Positions 18,091 to 26,678 of a stretch of DNA of 33,965 nt are shown here, in pieces (position 1 is the stretch's first letter; each line of letters opens with the position of its first letter). The notes beneath the pieces are model-generated. The model was not told where the DNA came from. It ran no database searches and saw nothing but the letters and a program-made list of their open reading frames with translations. The stretch spans positions 1 to 33,965 of the forward strand of contig DUAT01000046.1 of assembly GCA_012960755.1 (NCBI GenBank), in the 5' to 3' direction. This stretch comes from Gammaproteobacteria bacterium (GTDB lineage: Bacteria; Pseudomonadota; Gammaproteobacteria; Pseudomonadales; Azotimanducaceae_A). The position numbers were made by a program, and so were the translations under genes.

Positions 18091-18125
18091 TAACGGTTGG
18101 AGTAGCGGGTGAAGTAGTCGAGTCA

Positions 18126-18163
18126 CAGGGTTCACATAAAAATGGCAGTGAGCTTGAACCCTG
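18126..18163 (+). other. Hairpin between 17719 and 18262 genes
   Basis: CAGGGTTCA (18126-18134) pairs perfectly with TGAACCCTG (18155-18163) across a 20-base loop. No T-run follows, so it is more likely a processing or mRNA-stability element than a terminator. It could set different expression for the small protein and the enzymes downstream. Confidence 0.4.
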
Positions 18164-18261
18164 CTGATTGGCCAGTATAAACGATCACAGCAATGTAAAC
18201 CAACGTGGAGGTCTAACTCACTCCATGCTATCGAACAGTTTCAGCTGAACATGAGGTAACA

Positions 18262-19284
18262 ATGAAAAATCTAGTCACTTGGCTCTATCTTTGCAGTATG
18301 GTGATGACCACGACTGTTTTTGCAGAGACTATTAATGCAATCCAAGCAACCGTCAGTAACCCCATGGAAGCAATGGTCGGCACCTGTCCCGATAGCTTCA
18401 CGCCCGAAGAGGGCGATAATCCAGATTTTGTTTCCGGTGCAGTAAAGCGTCGTTTTCATCTGCATTTGCCTGACGACCTAAGTACGCCACGTCCGGTGTT
18501 TGTGTCCCTGACTGGCACCGTGCAGCCGGAGCTTGATTTCACCCGGCAATCCGGATTGGACCTACTGACGAAGGACGGCTGGATTGTGCTCACGCCTTAT
18601 CGGCGCTGTAGCAACGAGGGTCGCACGTGCAATCCCTATGCAGAAACGCGTAGGCCCGTAACAACGATGGACGGCCGCACCTGGGAACCCTGGTATGAAA
18701 GTACTCATTACCCCACTGATAATGAAGGCCCTGATGTCACTTTTATTCGTGAAGCCGTTCAGTGCGCCGCCAGCGGTTGGCCCGTCGCTCGGGATGCTGT
18801 TTATGTGGGTGGCATCTCTGCGGGTGGATCTATGAGCAACCGGATCATGACGTATAACTCAGACTTTTTTGCCGGTGCCATCCCTGCCTCGGGAAACTGG
18901 GGGCCAGGTCGGGTACCAAAAAGTCCAAGGCCTATGGAAAAATCCATCGTACTGATCATGTGGGGCGGGGCAACTGATATTTGGCCCTTGGAAAATCCAA
19001 TTGCCAATTACGCGCCCGATACTAAATACGCCGGTGAGTTTTTTGCAGCCCAAGACCAGGTGGTAACGGTGTCATGCACTGGTCCACATGGGCATGCTTG
19101 GCCCGCAAATAACTATTTTCGTCCACCATTTTCCAGTGCGGATCTGAATGTACAGAATCAATTCACTTTGTGGGCTGCAAGCACGCTTTTGTCTCATCCC
19201 AAGGGGAGTGACCCTGCTGGCTTTACCTTAACTACGCCGCCGCCTGGATTCAGTTGTGTCGTTGGCGCCTATAGCGATCATTAG
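18262..19284 (+). CDS. pvaB: Secreted PHB-depolymerase/oxidised-PVA-hydrolase-like esterase
   Basis: This 340-residue alpha/beta hydrolase has a signal peptide (cleavage near VFA-ET). The nucleophile is S186 in GISAGG (GxSxG), the likely acid is D239 in GGATDIW, and the histidine is H278 in GPHGHAWP. The layout matches the LpqC/PHB depolymerase-like group, which includes feruloyl/acetyl-xylan esterases and oxidised polyvinyl-alcohol hydrolase (OPH, PvaB). The next gene is a haem-c quinoprotein resembling PVA dehydrogenase, and the OPH-PVADH pairing is the arrangement known from PVA-degrading bacteria (established knowledge). I therefore lean to an OPH-like enzyme that cleaves a beta-diketone or ester made by the quinoprotein. 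A CE1-type esterase on plant polymer is the main alternative. The symbol is tentative. GAGGT precedes the ATG. Confidence 0.75.
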   Translation: MKNLVTWLYLCSMVMTTTVFAETINAIQATVSNPMEAMVGTCPDSFTPEEGDNPDFVSGAVKRRFHLHLPDDLSTPRPVFVSLTGTVQPELDFTRQSGLDLLTKDGWIVLTPYRRCSNEGRTCNPYAETRRPVTTMDGRTWEPWYESTHYPTDNEGPDVTFIREAVQCAASGWPVARDAVYVGGISAGGSMSNRIMTYNSDFFAGAIPASGNWGPGRVPKSPRPMEKSIVLIMWGGATDIWPLENPIANYAPDTKYAGEFFAAQDQVVTVSCTGPHGHAWPANNYFRPPFSSADLNVQNQFTLWAASTLLSHPKGSDPAGFTLTTPPPGFSCVVGAYSDH

Positions 19285-19288
19285 TGCT

Positions 19289-21295
19289 ATGCGGTCTATT
19301 TATCAACTGACACCAATCATGGGGCTTAAAACTTCAATCCCGTTCTTCGATGGTGCAAGACAGTCGTCGGCCCATAATGAAAGCCTATTCAATCTTGTTC
19401 GATTTGTTGTAGTGCTCATATTGTCCTGTGGCATATTGTGCCAGGCAGATCGAGCGAAGGCTAAATCCGATTTGAGCCGAGGGGAAAAGGTTTATCAGAA
19501 AAACTGTGCCTCCTGTCATGACGCGAACCCACCAGGCAAGGCGCCTTCAATCGAATCGTTGAAATCTATGAGCACTGAGTCAATTGACTATGCGTTGTCC
19601 GTAGGCAAGATGCAGACTCAAGGTGCCAGCTTAACCGTTAATCAGCGGCGGGCACTGATGAGTTATCTAGCGCCTTTGACAGCTTCTGGCAACGTTGACA
19701 AAATGCATTGGGAAGATGCAATGAGTTGCACCAACGCTGTGGCGACTGATGTGCAAGTGGGCTCGCTGGATAACCCAGGCAATGACGTTGTCGTTGGGAA
19801 TTTTGGTTTCAATAAGCACAACCATCGAAACTTAAGTGCTGCCCAGGCTGGTTTAACAACAAGTGATTTTAGCTCCCTTGAACTATCCTGGGTGATTGCG
19901 TTCCCTAACATTAGTACGATGCGTGGCCAGGCCGCCATTGTAGGTAACCAGCTCTTCTTACCTGTGGCAGACGCTCGCTCGCTCTACGCCATAGATATAT
20001 CAGCTCGGCCCTGTTTGAGCTGGGTATTTAAGAGTGATCGGCCGCTGCGTTCTGGCGCCAGTTACGGCGTGCTAGATAATGGCCGAAAGGTGGTCTTTTT
20101 TGGCGATTCGACGGCCAGGATTCATGCGATTGATGCTGACACAGGAGAGTTAATTTGGCGAACGGCTGTTGGTCAGCATCCACGGTCACTTGGTACCGGC
20201 ACGCCTATCTTTCATGGTAATCGTGTCTATGCGCCGGTGTCTCAATACGAGATTTCGATTGCGAATGACAATCGGTACCTTTGTTGTAAATCCCACGGCA
20301 CAGTGGTTGCTTTAGATGCTGCCACGGGCGCTAAGATTTGGACCAGCAACACGTTGCCCGACGCAAAGCCGGTTCGTGATCGAGGCGATGGGCAAGCCAT
20401 TTGGGGACCTTCAGGCGCGCCGGTCTGGACCTCTCCTGCCATCGATGAAAAACGTGGCTTACTCTATATCGGCACCGGGGAAGCGACTTCTGAACCCGCC
20501 CACAAACACACCGATGCGGTGTTGGCCTTGGACCTCGCTGATGGCAGTATCCGTTGGTCTTTTCAGGCCACTGCGAATGACATTTATCTCGAACGCTGTT
20601 TTGGTAAGGAGCGATCATTAAACTGCGCTAAGGATAAAGATACAGTATATCGGGACGTGGATTTCGGCGCTTCCATGATTATCGCGCCCCAAGTTAACGG
20701 TACTGACTTGTTACTGGCAGGTCAAAAAAGTGGCACCGTGTGGGCCCTTGACTTGGATCGGGAAGGCGAACTGGTATGGCGCCAGGATTTTGGCCTAGGC
20801 TCGGCACTGGGAGGTATTCACTGGGGTATGGCCTACAACGGTAGACAGCTTTTCGTACCAGTGAATCGTACCACGCCATTTCACCAGCAGGCCGAGCAGC
20901 GATCTGGACTGCACTCGCTCGATCCTGTCACAGGAGAAGTGTTATGGTCGCATTTCATTGACCCGGCTTGTCCGCCTGGGCGCCGAGCGGTTAAGAATTG
21001 CTGGGGTAACCGGGGCCTATCCGGTGCTGTCACCGTTATTGATGGCGCGGTCGTTAGTGGCAGCCTTGATGGTATGCTAAGGGCGTTCGATGCACAGACC
21101 GGAAAAGTGTTGTTTGAATACGACACGGTTAAATATTTTTCCAGCATCAATGGTGTAAAAGGTTACGGCGGTGCCATTGATAATGCATCTATAGTCGCAG
21201 CCAATGGGTTATTGTTCGTGAATTCTGGTTATGCAACCCACACTGGCATGCCAGGCAATATCTTTATGGCCTTTAAACCTAAACTTAACAATTGA
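19289..21295 (+). CDS. pvaA: Haem-c quinoprotein, polyvinyl-alcohol-dehydrogenase-like
   Basis: This ~668-residue exported oxidase has an N-terminal hydrophobic export segment (FVVVLILSCGILC) and one haem-c site (C73-AS-C76-H77), then a PQQ-type eight-bladed propeller. Repeated propeller motifs are visible (IHAIDADTGELIWR, VVALDAATGAKIW, VLALDLADGSIRWS, VWALDLDREGELVW, HSLDPVTGEVLWS, LRAFDAQTGKVLF). An N-terminal haem-c domain joined to a propeller, with GGIHWGMA near the middle, fits quinohaemoprotein PVA dehydrogenase. It would oxidise secondary alcohols in the periplasm and pass electrons through its haem. The start is uncertain: GTG 19256, ATG 19289 or ATG 19319. I chose 19289, which is 4 bases past the esterase stop and suggests coupling. 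No PQQ synthesis genes lie in the window. The symbol is tentative. Confidence 0.8.
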   Translation: MRSIYQLTPIMGLKTSIPFFDGARQSSAHNESLFNLVRFVVVLILSCGILCQADRAKAKSDLSRGEKVYQKNCASCHDANPPGKAPSIESLKSMSTESIDYALSVGKMQTQGASLTVNQRRALMSYLAPLTASGNVDKMHWEDAMSCTNAVATDVQVGSLDNPGNDVVVGNFGFNKHNHRNLSAAQAGLTTSDFSSLELSWVIAFPNISTMRGQAAIVGNQLFLPVADARSLYAIDISARPCLSWVFKSDRPLRSGASYGVLDNGRKVVFFGDSTARIHAIDADTGELIWRTAVGQHPRSLGTGTPIFHGNRVYAPVSQYEISIANDNRYLCCKSHGTVVALDAATGAKIWTSNTLPDAKPVRDRGDGQAIWGPSGAPVWTSPAIDEKRGLLYIGTGEATSEPAHKHTDAVLALDLADGSIRWSFQATANDIYLERCFGKERSLNCAKDKDTVYRDVDFGASMIIAPQVNGTDLLLAGQKSGTVWALDLDREGELVWRQDFGLGSALGGIHWGMAYNGRQLFVPVNRTTPFHQQAEQRSGLHSLDPVTGEVLWSHFIDPACPPGRRAVKNCWGNRGLSGAVTVIDGAVVSGSLDGMLRAFDAQTGKVLFEYDTVKYFSSINGVKGYGGAIDNASIVAANGLLFVNSGYATHTGMPGNIFMAFKPKLNN

Positions 21296-21313
21296 ACGAA
21301 GAGATAAGCAAAG

Positions 21314-24300
21314 ATGCTTAATCAAACAATGCGCAATGTGATGGTATGGTCACGATATCTACTGATTGCGGTGGTAAGTTGTTTAATCGTCGCCTGCGGT
21401 GGCGGAGGTGGCGGAAATAGCCAGACACCTTCCCCGCCGAGTACGCCGCCACCCTCTACCGGTACGCCCGTATGTTCACCCGCTTCTGGGCCTTTCTCGG
21501 TGGTTTTCCCAAATGGCGACTGGCAGACCAGCTCGCCCGAATCCCAGGGTTTATGCGCTACAGACGTCGATGAAGCGCTTGATTATGCGTTCGCCGAGGG
21601 CAATGACACGGGTGCTGTGTTGATCATCAAGAATGGTTACCTAGTGGCTGAACGCTATAGCGTCGGTAAAGACAGAGATGACCTGGTGACCAGTTGGTCG
21701 ATCGCAAAGAGTTTCACCAGCGCACTAGTCGGTGCTGCAGCAAGCCGAGGAGAGATCGCAGGAATAGATCAGTCCATGGCAGACTACATCCCCACCTGGG
21801 CCGGCACTGCCAAAGCCGACATTACGGTTACTCACCTCCTCACTATGCGCACTGCACTGGAATTGATCGGAGATCCAGATGGTGATGGCATTCCGGACGG
21901 TTCTGACCTCTACAACGCGGACGATCAGTTGGCGTTATCGCTGGCTCGACCGTTAGTTGGCAGCCCCGGGGAAAAGCTGTACACCTATTCCAATTCCGAT
22001 GTGATGATCGCCGGTGAACTGGTGCAAGCTGCAACCGGCGTCTCCGCCAGCTATTACCTGCCAATCGCAATCGGTGATGCCATCGGCTTTTCCGGTGAGT
22101 GGTGGACAGACGCAGCGGGCAATGTACTCACTTATTGTTGTCTCGATGCAACCCCCCGAGATTTCGCACGTTTTGGTTTGCTCTTTGCGCGGAACGGTGA
22201 ATGGGACGGCAATCAGGTCGTGGACGAAGCCTGGATCAACGAAAGTACGGTAGCCGCTCGCGGTGGTAACTATGGTTACTATTGGTGGCCCGCCGAGCCC
22301 GACGGCTTCACCGCCTTAGGCGTACAGGGGCAGATGATCGCCGTGTACCCTGAAGATGATCTGGTTATTTTGCGCTTTAGTAATTATCGTCGCAACGGCG
22401 ACGGCAGCACAGTGCGGTCTGGAAATAACTATCACGTCACCAACCCACCCCAGAATTTTAATTCAGCGACTTTTGCTGGCTTGATCCGCGAAGCACTGCC
22501 ACCCCGTACAGAAACCGGTAACACGGCGCCAATTGCTGCCATCAATCCGGATCAGGTGGCTGCCGCCAACAGCAGGGTCACTCTCTGGGCGGGAGGCAGT
22601 CACGACCCGGACGATGACCGAACCGCTCTTGACTGGGAATTGGTGCAAGCTCCCGATGGCAGCCAGGCGCTGATCGAGGGCATAGGTGATACCGTCTACA
22701 TTACGCCGGTCCTGCCGGGTACCTACCAGATCGAGCTGACACTGAGTGACGGTCTTGCCGATAGCGTCACCGTCTCTACCCGCATCGAAGTGGTTGCCGA
22801 TCGCGATGTCCTGGTCACGGGCACCGACAACGGCGAGTGGCCAAGCTATGCTGGCAACCTATCCAGCAACAAGTATTCTTCTCTGAACCAGATTAATGAG
22901 GACAATGTGGGTGACCTAGAAGTGTTATGGCGCTGGCGTTCACCGGACAATGACATCAGCGTAGTTCAAAACTCTGTATTCGAAGCGACTCCACTGATGA
23001 TAGACGGGGTGTTGTACACCAGCACGTCGTTCAGCCAGGTGGCTGCTATTGATGCTGCCACAGGCAACACTTTGTGGGTATATGATCCGCAGTCTTATCA
23101 ATTTGCTCGCCCGCCCAACAATGGTTTTTTACATCGTGGTGTTTCATATCACGAAGACAGACAGGGGAAAAAGATTCACATTGCAACCGGTGATGCGCGC
23201 CTGATCGCACTGGATGCGGTAACGGGCAAACCTATTGAATCCTTTGGTGCACTGGGTAACGGCAGCGTGAACCTGCTGACCGATGTGCCCCGTCTGAACC
23301 AGAGCACAATCATCCTCAATAATGCGCACAATCAACCCGACGTACCGGATTTGGTCGGTGCTGTGACTCAACTTGGCAACTCCTCCCCCGGTATTGTGTG
23401 TGGCGATGTGTTGGTACTGGGCATACAGGTGCATGATGGTGAGGTGTTGCCTCCATCACCCCCGGGTGACGTGCGCGGTTTTGATTTAAACACCGGCGAG
23501 TCGTTGTGGACTTTCCACACCGTCCCTCGTGAGGGTGAATATGGCATCGATACCTGGGACAACGATTCCTGGCAGTTTAATGGCAATACCAACGTCTGGG
23601 CGCCTATGAGCGCAGACGAAGAACTTGGCATGGTATACCTGCCCGTTAGTTGCCCCACAAACAACTATTATGGAGGGCGTCGGCCTGGTGACAATTTGTT
23701 CGCCAATAGCGTCGTGGCATTGGATTGCCGCACAGGAGCACGCCAGTGGCATTATCAGACCGTACATCATGACATTTGGGATTACGACTTACCTGCCGCA
23801 CCCAACCTCTTAGATATCACCGTGGATGGCGAAGCTGTAAAGGCACTCGCCCAAGTTAGCAAACAAGGTTTTGTTTATGTGTTGAATCGTGAAACCGGCG
23901 TGCCGGTGTGGCCTATCGTCGAAACACCAGTACCACAATCGGATGTGCCAGGCGAAGTCTCGTCACCCACTCAACCCATACCCACCAAACCACCACCGTT
24001 CGTTCGCCAAGGTGTGGTGCGTGAAGACTTTATCGACCCTGCCTCTATAGAAGACTACGACGTGGGACCGCTCTATACACCACCTTCCACGAAAGGATTG
24101 GTCGTAACGCCTGGGGAAGGTGGCGGTGCGAACTGGGGCGGAGCCTCCTATGACCCTACTACCCAGATTCTGTATGTAAACGGCTTCGGACCGCTGACCT
24201 ATGTAGTACGCTTACAGCAAGGCAATGAAGCCGATTTTTTCTACGTATTTCCTAGTCCGATCTATGGTCCGTCCAGCGGGTCACCTTATACGGGTCTCGG

Positions 24301-24610
24301 ATCAGCTATTACAGCCTATGACATGAATGTCGGGAAACTGCTCTGGCAGAAGGCTGGTGACGCAGATCAATCGGTCATAGGTAATTCCGCCTCCATGATT
24401 GCCGGTGATCTGCTGTTCTACAAAAACAGTGCGCTGAACACATTGAATGTCCTGAACAAAAGCAATGGCAATTTGTTACGGGCAGTATCGTTAGGCGGAC
24501 GGCCCACTGGTTCGCCGATGACCTATGTATGGCAAGGCAAACAATATGTGGTGGTAGCCCTGGGCCGGCAGGACGAGGTAACCGAGTTGGTAGCGCTTGG
24601 CTTTCCGTAA
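21314..24610 (+). CDS. Lipoprotein fusion: serine hydrolase + PKD-like + PQQ dehydrogenase
   Basis: This 1098-residue protein joins three modules. A lipobox (LIVAC28) and G/S/P-rich linker come first. Residues ~55-395 form a class-C beta-lactamase/NylB-like serine hydrolase, with S129-IA-K132 (SxxK) and Y225-S-N227. The third motif is GVQGQ at 336-340 in place of KTG, which suggests an esterase or amidase rather than a beta-lactamase. Residues ~403-495 form a PKD/Ig-like domain. Residues ~505-1098 are a PQQ quinoprotein of the glucose/quinate/alcohol type (GEWPSYAGNLSSNKYSSL, QINEDNVGDLEVLWRW, HHDIWDYDLPAAP, GSPMTYVWQGKQYVVVALG). No haem site is present. It would be anchored to a membrane, hydrolysing a bond and oxidising an alcohol on one substrate. 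It starts 18 bases after the previous gene. I know no named family with this architecture. Confidence 0.85.
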   Translation: MLNQTMRNVMVWSRYLLIAVVSCLIVACGGGGGGNSQTPSPPSTPPPSTGTPVCSPASGPFSVVFPNGDWQTSSPESQGLCATDVDEALDYAFAEGNDTGAVLIIKNGYLVAERYSVGKDRDDLVTSWSIAKSFTSALVGAAASRGEIAGIDQSMADYIPTWAGTAKADITVTHLLTMRTALELIGDPDGDGIPDGSDLYNADDQLALSLARPLVGSPGEKLYTYSNSDVMIAGELVQAATGVSASYYLPIAIGDAIGFSGEWWTDAAGNVLTYCCLDATPRDFARFGLLFARNGEWDGNQVVDEAWINESTVAARGGNYGYYWWPAEPDGFTALGVQGQMIAVYPEDDLVILRFSNYRRNGDGSTVRSGNNYHVTNPPQNFNSATFAGLIREALPPRTETGNTAPIAAINPDQVAAANSRVTLWAGGSHDPDDDRTALDWELVQAPDGSQALIEGIGDTVYITPVLPGTYQIELTLSDGLADSVTVSTRIEVVADRDVLVTGTDNGEWPSYAGNLSSNKYSSLNQINEDNVGDLEVLWRWRSPDNDISVVQNSVFEATPLMIDGVLYTSTSFSQVAAIDAATGNTLWVYDPQSYQFARPPNNGFLHRGVSYHEDRQGKKIHIATGDARLIALDAVTGKPIESFGALGNGSVNLLTDVPRLNQSTIILNNAHNQPDVPDLVGAVTQLGNSSPGIVCGDVLVLGIQVHDGEVLPPSPPGDVRGFDLNTGESLWTFHTVPREGEYGIDTWDNDSWQFNGNTNVWAPMSADEELGMVYLPVSCPTNNYYGGRRPGDNLFANSVVALDCRTGARQWHYQTVHHDIWDYDLPAAPNLLDITVDGEAVKALAQVSKQGFVYVLNRETGVPVWPIVETPVPQSDVPGEVSSPTQPIPTKPPPFVRQGVVREDFIDPASIEDYDVGPLYTPPSTKGLVVTPGEGGGANWGGASYDPTTQILYVNGFGPLTYVVRLQQGNEADFFYVFPSPIYGPSSGSPYTGLGSAITAYDMNVGKLLWQKAGDADQSVIGNSASMIAGDLLFYKNSALNTLNVLNKSNGNLLRAVSLGGRPTGSPMTYVWQGKQYVVVALGRQDEVTELVALGFP

Positions 24611-24673
24611 GTGTACGTCGTCAGCCCATTTGGGACCATTGACAGTGCATCTTAAGAGACACTATTCTGCATA
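24611..24673 (-). repeat. MITE-type repeat arm (right boundary of island)
   Basis: This arm matches 27106-27158 with 8 mismatches in 53 bases and is the inverted counterpart of the arms at 401 and 27269. It begins GTGTACGTCGTCAGC and carries AAGAGACACT, with a further TTCTGC match beyond. It starts one base after the stop codon of the fusion gene, so the island's gene content ends exactly at it. Confidence 0.75.
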
Positions 24674-24738
24674 GAGTTCCTGCCCGTAGGTGCCTGAGCC
24701 AAGCAGACGTGCATAGATAGCTCCATATTCACTTCACC

Positions 24739-24828
24739 CGTCCACATTAGTAATACTACCTAATAGCAGGAGTCCCAAAACTGAAAGTGGGGGGTACCAT
24801 GGGGGTGGGGTGCGGCTTAGCTGGAAAT
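24739..24828 (+). repeat. ~90-bp direct repeat, copy B
   Basis: This is the second copy of the repeat at 1-88, in the same orientation, with a few substitutions and small indels (TAATAC/AATAGCAGGAGTCCCAAA/GTGGGGGGTACC). It lies 75 bases to the right of the repeat arm at 24611. The two copies could recombine. Confidence 0.75.
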
Positions 24829-25371
24829 GACTAGTGGCTTTTTTGAAAAAATGGTTACATTGGCAGTTACATTCAACCATCTTCTGTTACAAGAATTTAA
24901 TGAACCCTTTAAACATGGTGGCCAGAGGTGGAATCACTTCCGTTCCCCAGCACCAACTACCTGAGTCAGCTACGCTATATCAATAGCTTACAGCTGTTCA
25001 GTTCACTGTCAAAGGCATCCTTTTGTCTACTGTGACTGTTAAAAGCTGTTAAATCCCGGCAAAGTTTTAAAGGCAGAGGGGTACGCAGGTGACCATAGCG
25101 CCTCTCCCCCATGTATATAGGGCCTCAAACATTTTGATGTCTTTTTAGGTTGTTAAGTTGGTGGGGATTTTGGAGGCTTTTCAAATAGATGATGTATTTT
25201 TCAAGGTTTTAAAAGATTACTAAGTAGTCTATTAGTTTCGGCGGGGCTATATAGACCCACTAAGGGGACAATATCCTATAAGGTATATATAGGTTCTTGT
25301 CCCCATAAGCCATCCCGAACCGGGTTTCTCTTTTCACTTACTCGTTCCGCACATCCAAGTAAAGTTAGGGT
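24829..25371. other. Non-coding stretch with a strong hairpin
   Basis: No gene is visible. At 25264-25304, GGGGACAA pairs with TTGTCCCC (8 bases), then an internal loop, then CCTATA with TATAGG around a 7-base loop. The neighbouring sequence repeats GGG-TATATAG-like words. The hairpin lies ~70 bases beyond the end of the YbjQ-like gene on the - strand and might terminate that operon, but it has no T-run. Confidence 0.4.
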
Positions 25372-25692
25372 TTATTCGTCTTCAATGACCACTGCCGTAC
25401 CATAAGCCAGTAATTCAGCAGCACCACCCAGCACGACTGAAGTGCTAAAGCGAGTTGCCACCACCGCATTGGCACCAAGTCGCTGTGCTTCAGCGATCAT
25501 TCGATCCAGTGCTTGTTCCCTCGTTTCTGCCAGGAGCTTTGTATACTCCATGACTTCACCACCAACAAGAGTTCGGAGTGCGGCCATGATGTCACGTCCT
25601 ACATGTCTTGCACGAATGGTGTTTCCTCTGGCAAGGCCAAGGCTTTTAATAATCTTCTTACCTTCAATTGCTTCTGTTGTTGTGACTATCAT
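25372..25692 (-). CDS. YbjQ/UPF0145 family protein
   Basis: This 106-residue protein belongs to the YbjQ family (UPF0145, heavy-metal-binding-domain-like name in databases). It begins with the typical MIVTTTEAIEGKKI and has VGRDIMAALRTLVGGEVMEYTKLL, then RMIAEAQRLGANAVVATRF and a C-terminal TAVVIED. Family members form pentamers; their role is not established. It overlaps the anti-sigma gene by four bases (stop/start overlap), so the two are co-translated. It is the last gene of a three-gene operon with an ECF sigma factor, so it may take part in an envelope or stress response. Confidence 0.88.
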   Translation of the reverse strand: MIVTTTEAIEGKKIIKSLGLARGNTIRARHVGRDIMAALRTLVGGEVMEYTKLLAETREQALDRMIAEAQRLGANAVVATRFSTSVVLGGAAELLAYGTAVVIEDE

Positions 25693-26126
25693 CGTTCTAC
25701 CTCCTTATATGGATCTGTTTTGTAGCTGATCACGCGCTCTATAATAACGATACCAAAGACTACAACGCTTCCAATCACCATTGCAGCGACAGAAAACTTG
25801 CCAAACAGCATTTCACTATCATCGGTAAAAAACTCAAATAGGCCGTAACACAAAAAGCTAAGGTATCCCCCAATCATGAGGAATAGCCCCGAGTTACGCA
25901 CCATCTTTCCATAAGGTAATCGCCAGAACGCCTCCAGTGCCTCATCCTGTGGTTCGCGAATGGAAAGTGAATTAAGTTGCGACGTTTCTTTTTGCAGCTC
26001 TTCATATTCACCACGACAGGCACTGCAGCGAATAAGGTGCTCATTCACCTTGCTGACTTCTTCTGGGGTCAGTTCGCCATCCAGTAATCCGGAGAGAAGC
26101 GGTTTGTATTCATCACAAGTACTCAT
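25689..26126 (-). CDS. Zinc-finger anti-sigma factor, membrane-bound
   Basis: This 145-residue protein has the anti-sigma zinc motif H30-xxx-C34-xx-C37 near its N-terminus (NEHLIRCSACRGEYEEL), preceded by C4 as a likely fourth ligand. Two hydrophobic segments follow (about 80-98 and 110-130), placing the zinc domain in the cytoplasm at the membrane. It overlaps the upstream sigma factor gene by four bases. The pairing with an ECF sigma factor strongly supports an anti-sigma role. The signal that releases the sigma factor cannot be read here, since the part beyond the second helix is short. Confidence 0.88.
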   Translation of the reverse strand: MSTCDEYKPLLSGLLDGELTPEEVSKVNEHLIRCSACRGEYEELQKETSQLNSLSIREPQDEALEAFWRLPYGKMVRNSGLFLMIGGYLSFLCYGLFEFFTDDSEMLFGKFSVAAMVIGSVVVFGIVIIERVISYKTDPYKEVER

Positions 26127-26662
26127 TGGGGTTCTCCTTGATATTTTGCCTTTACGTACACATGTTGGAATGCACGTCTGGCGTGGTATAGACGACTCAT
26201 GACCGTGCCGCGCGGGATGTCCAATAATTCGCTGATATCAGCGTAAGATGATTCGTGAATATGTTTCAGGATCAATATTTCTCTGAATTCCGGTTTTAGC
26301 TGCTCAAGTGCTGACCAGACATCGCGTTTATTGTCATCTCCTTCAACTACCAGCTGTGGATCATTTTTTGCGTCTTCCACATCTGTTACTTCCTCATGCT
26401 GGCGCCTTGCACGAATACGATTCAGGCAACCATTTCTGAGAATCTGGTAAAACCAGGGATAAAAGGCCACCAGCGATTTGAGTCTCGGTATGCTGGCGTA
26501 TGCGCGGGCAAAGGATTCCTGACAGGCGTCTTCCGCTTCTGAAGAATTGCCGAGAAAGCCAACGGCATGATAGTAGGCTTCACGGCGGTACTGTTTGACC
26601 AGGAACTCAAATCCTCTTGGATCTCGATCACGGCAGAGTGCGATGGCGGTTAATTCGTTCAT
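26123..26662 (-). CDS. ECF-type RNA polymerase sigma factor
   Basis: This 179-residue sigma-70 family protein of the extracytoplasmic-function type has region 2 in EFLVKQYRREAYYHAVGFLGN..AEDACQESFARAYASI and FYPWFYQILRNGCLNRIR, an acidic linker, and region 4 in ALEQLKPEFREILILKHIHESSYADISELLDIPRGTVMSRLYHARR. Length is normal. It leads a - strand operon with an anti-sigma factor and a YbjQ protein. No typical ECF -35/-10 pair stands out in the short space upstream, which ends in the remains of another gene. It may control its own operon, but targets cannot be read here. Confidence 0.92.
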   Translation of the reverse strand: MNELTAIALCRDRDPRGFEFLVKQYRREAYYHAVGFLGNSSEAEDACQESFARAYASIPRLKSLVAFYPWFYQILRNGCLNRIRARRQHEEVTDVEDAKNDPQLVVEGDDNKRDVWSALEQLKPEFREILILKHIHESSYADISELLDIPRGTVMSRLYHARRAFQHVYVKAKYQGEPQ

Positions 26663-26678
26663 GTTCTATTAAACACAG

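Noticed and set aside
4612..24610. A beta-lactam resistance system (BlaI, BlaR1-like protein and a beta-lactamase-like domain)
   Set aside because: The M56 protein lacks the penicillin-binding sensor, and the hydrolase has GVQGQ in place of the KTG motif and is fused to a quinoprotein, so beta-lactamase function is not supported.
401..24663. A 24-kb transposon with AGTGTCTCTTA as its outer ends
   Set aside because: Similarity between arms continues past AGTGTCTCTTA on the outer side, no target duplication is visible and no transposase lies inside, so the arms look like separate MITE-type copies.
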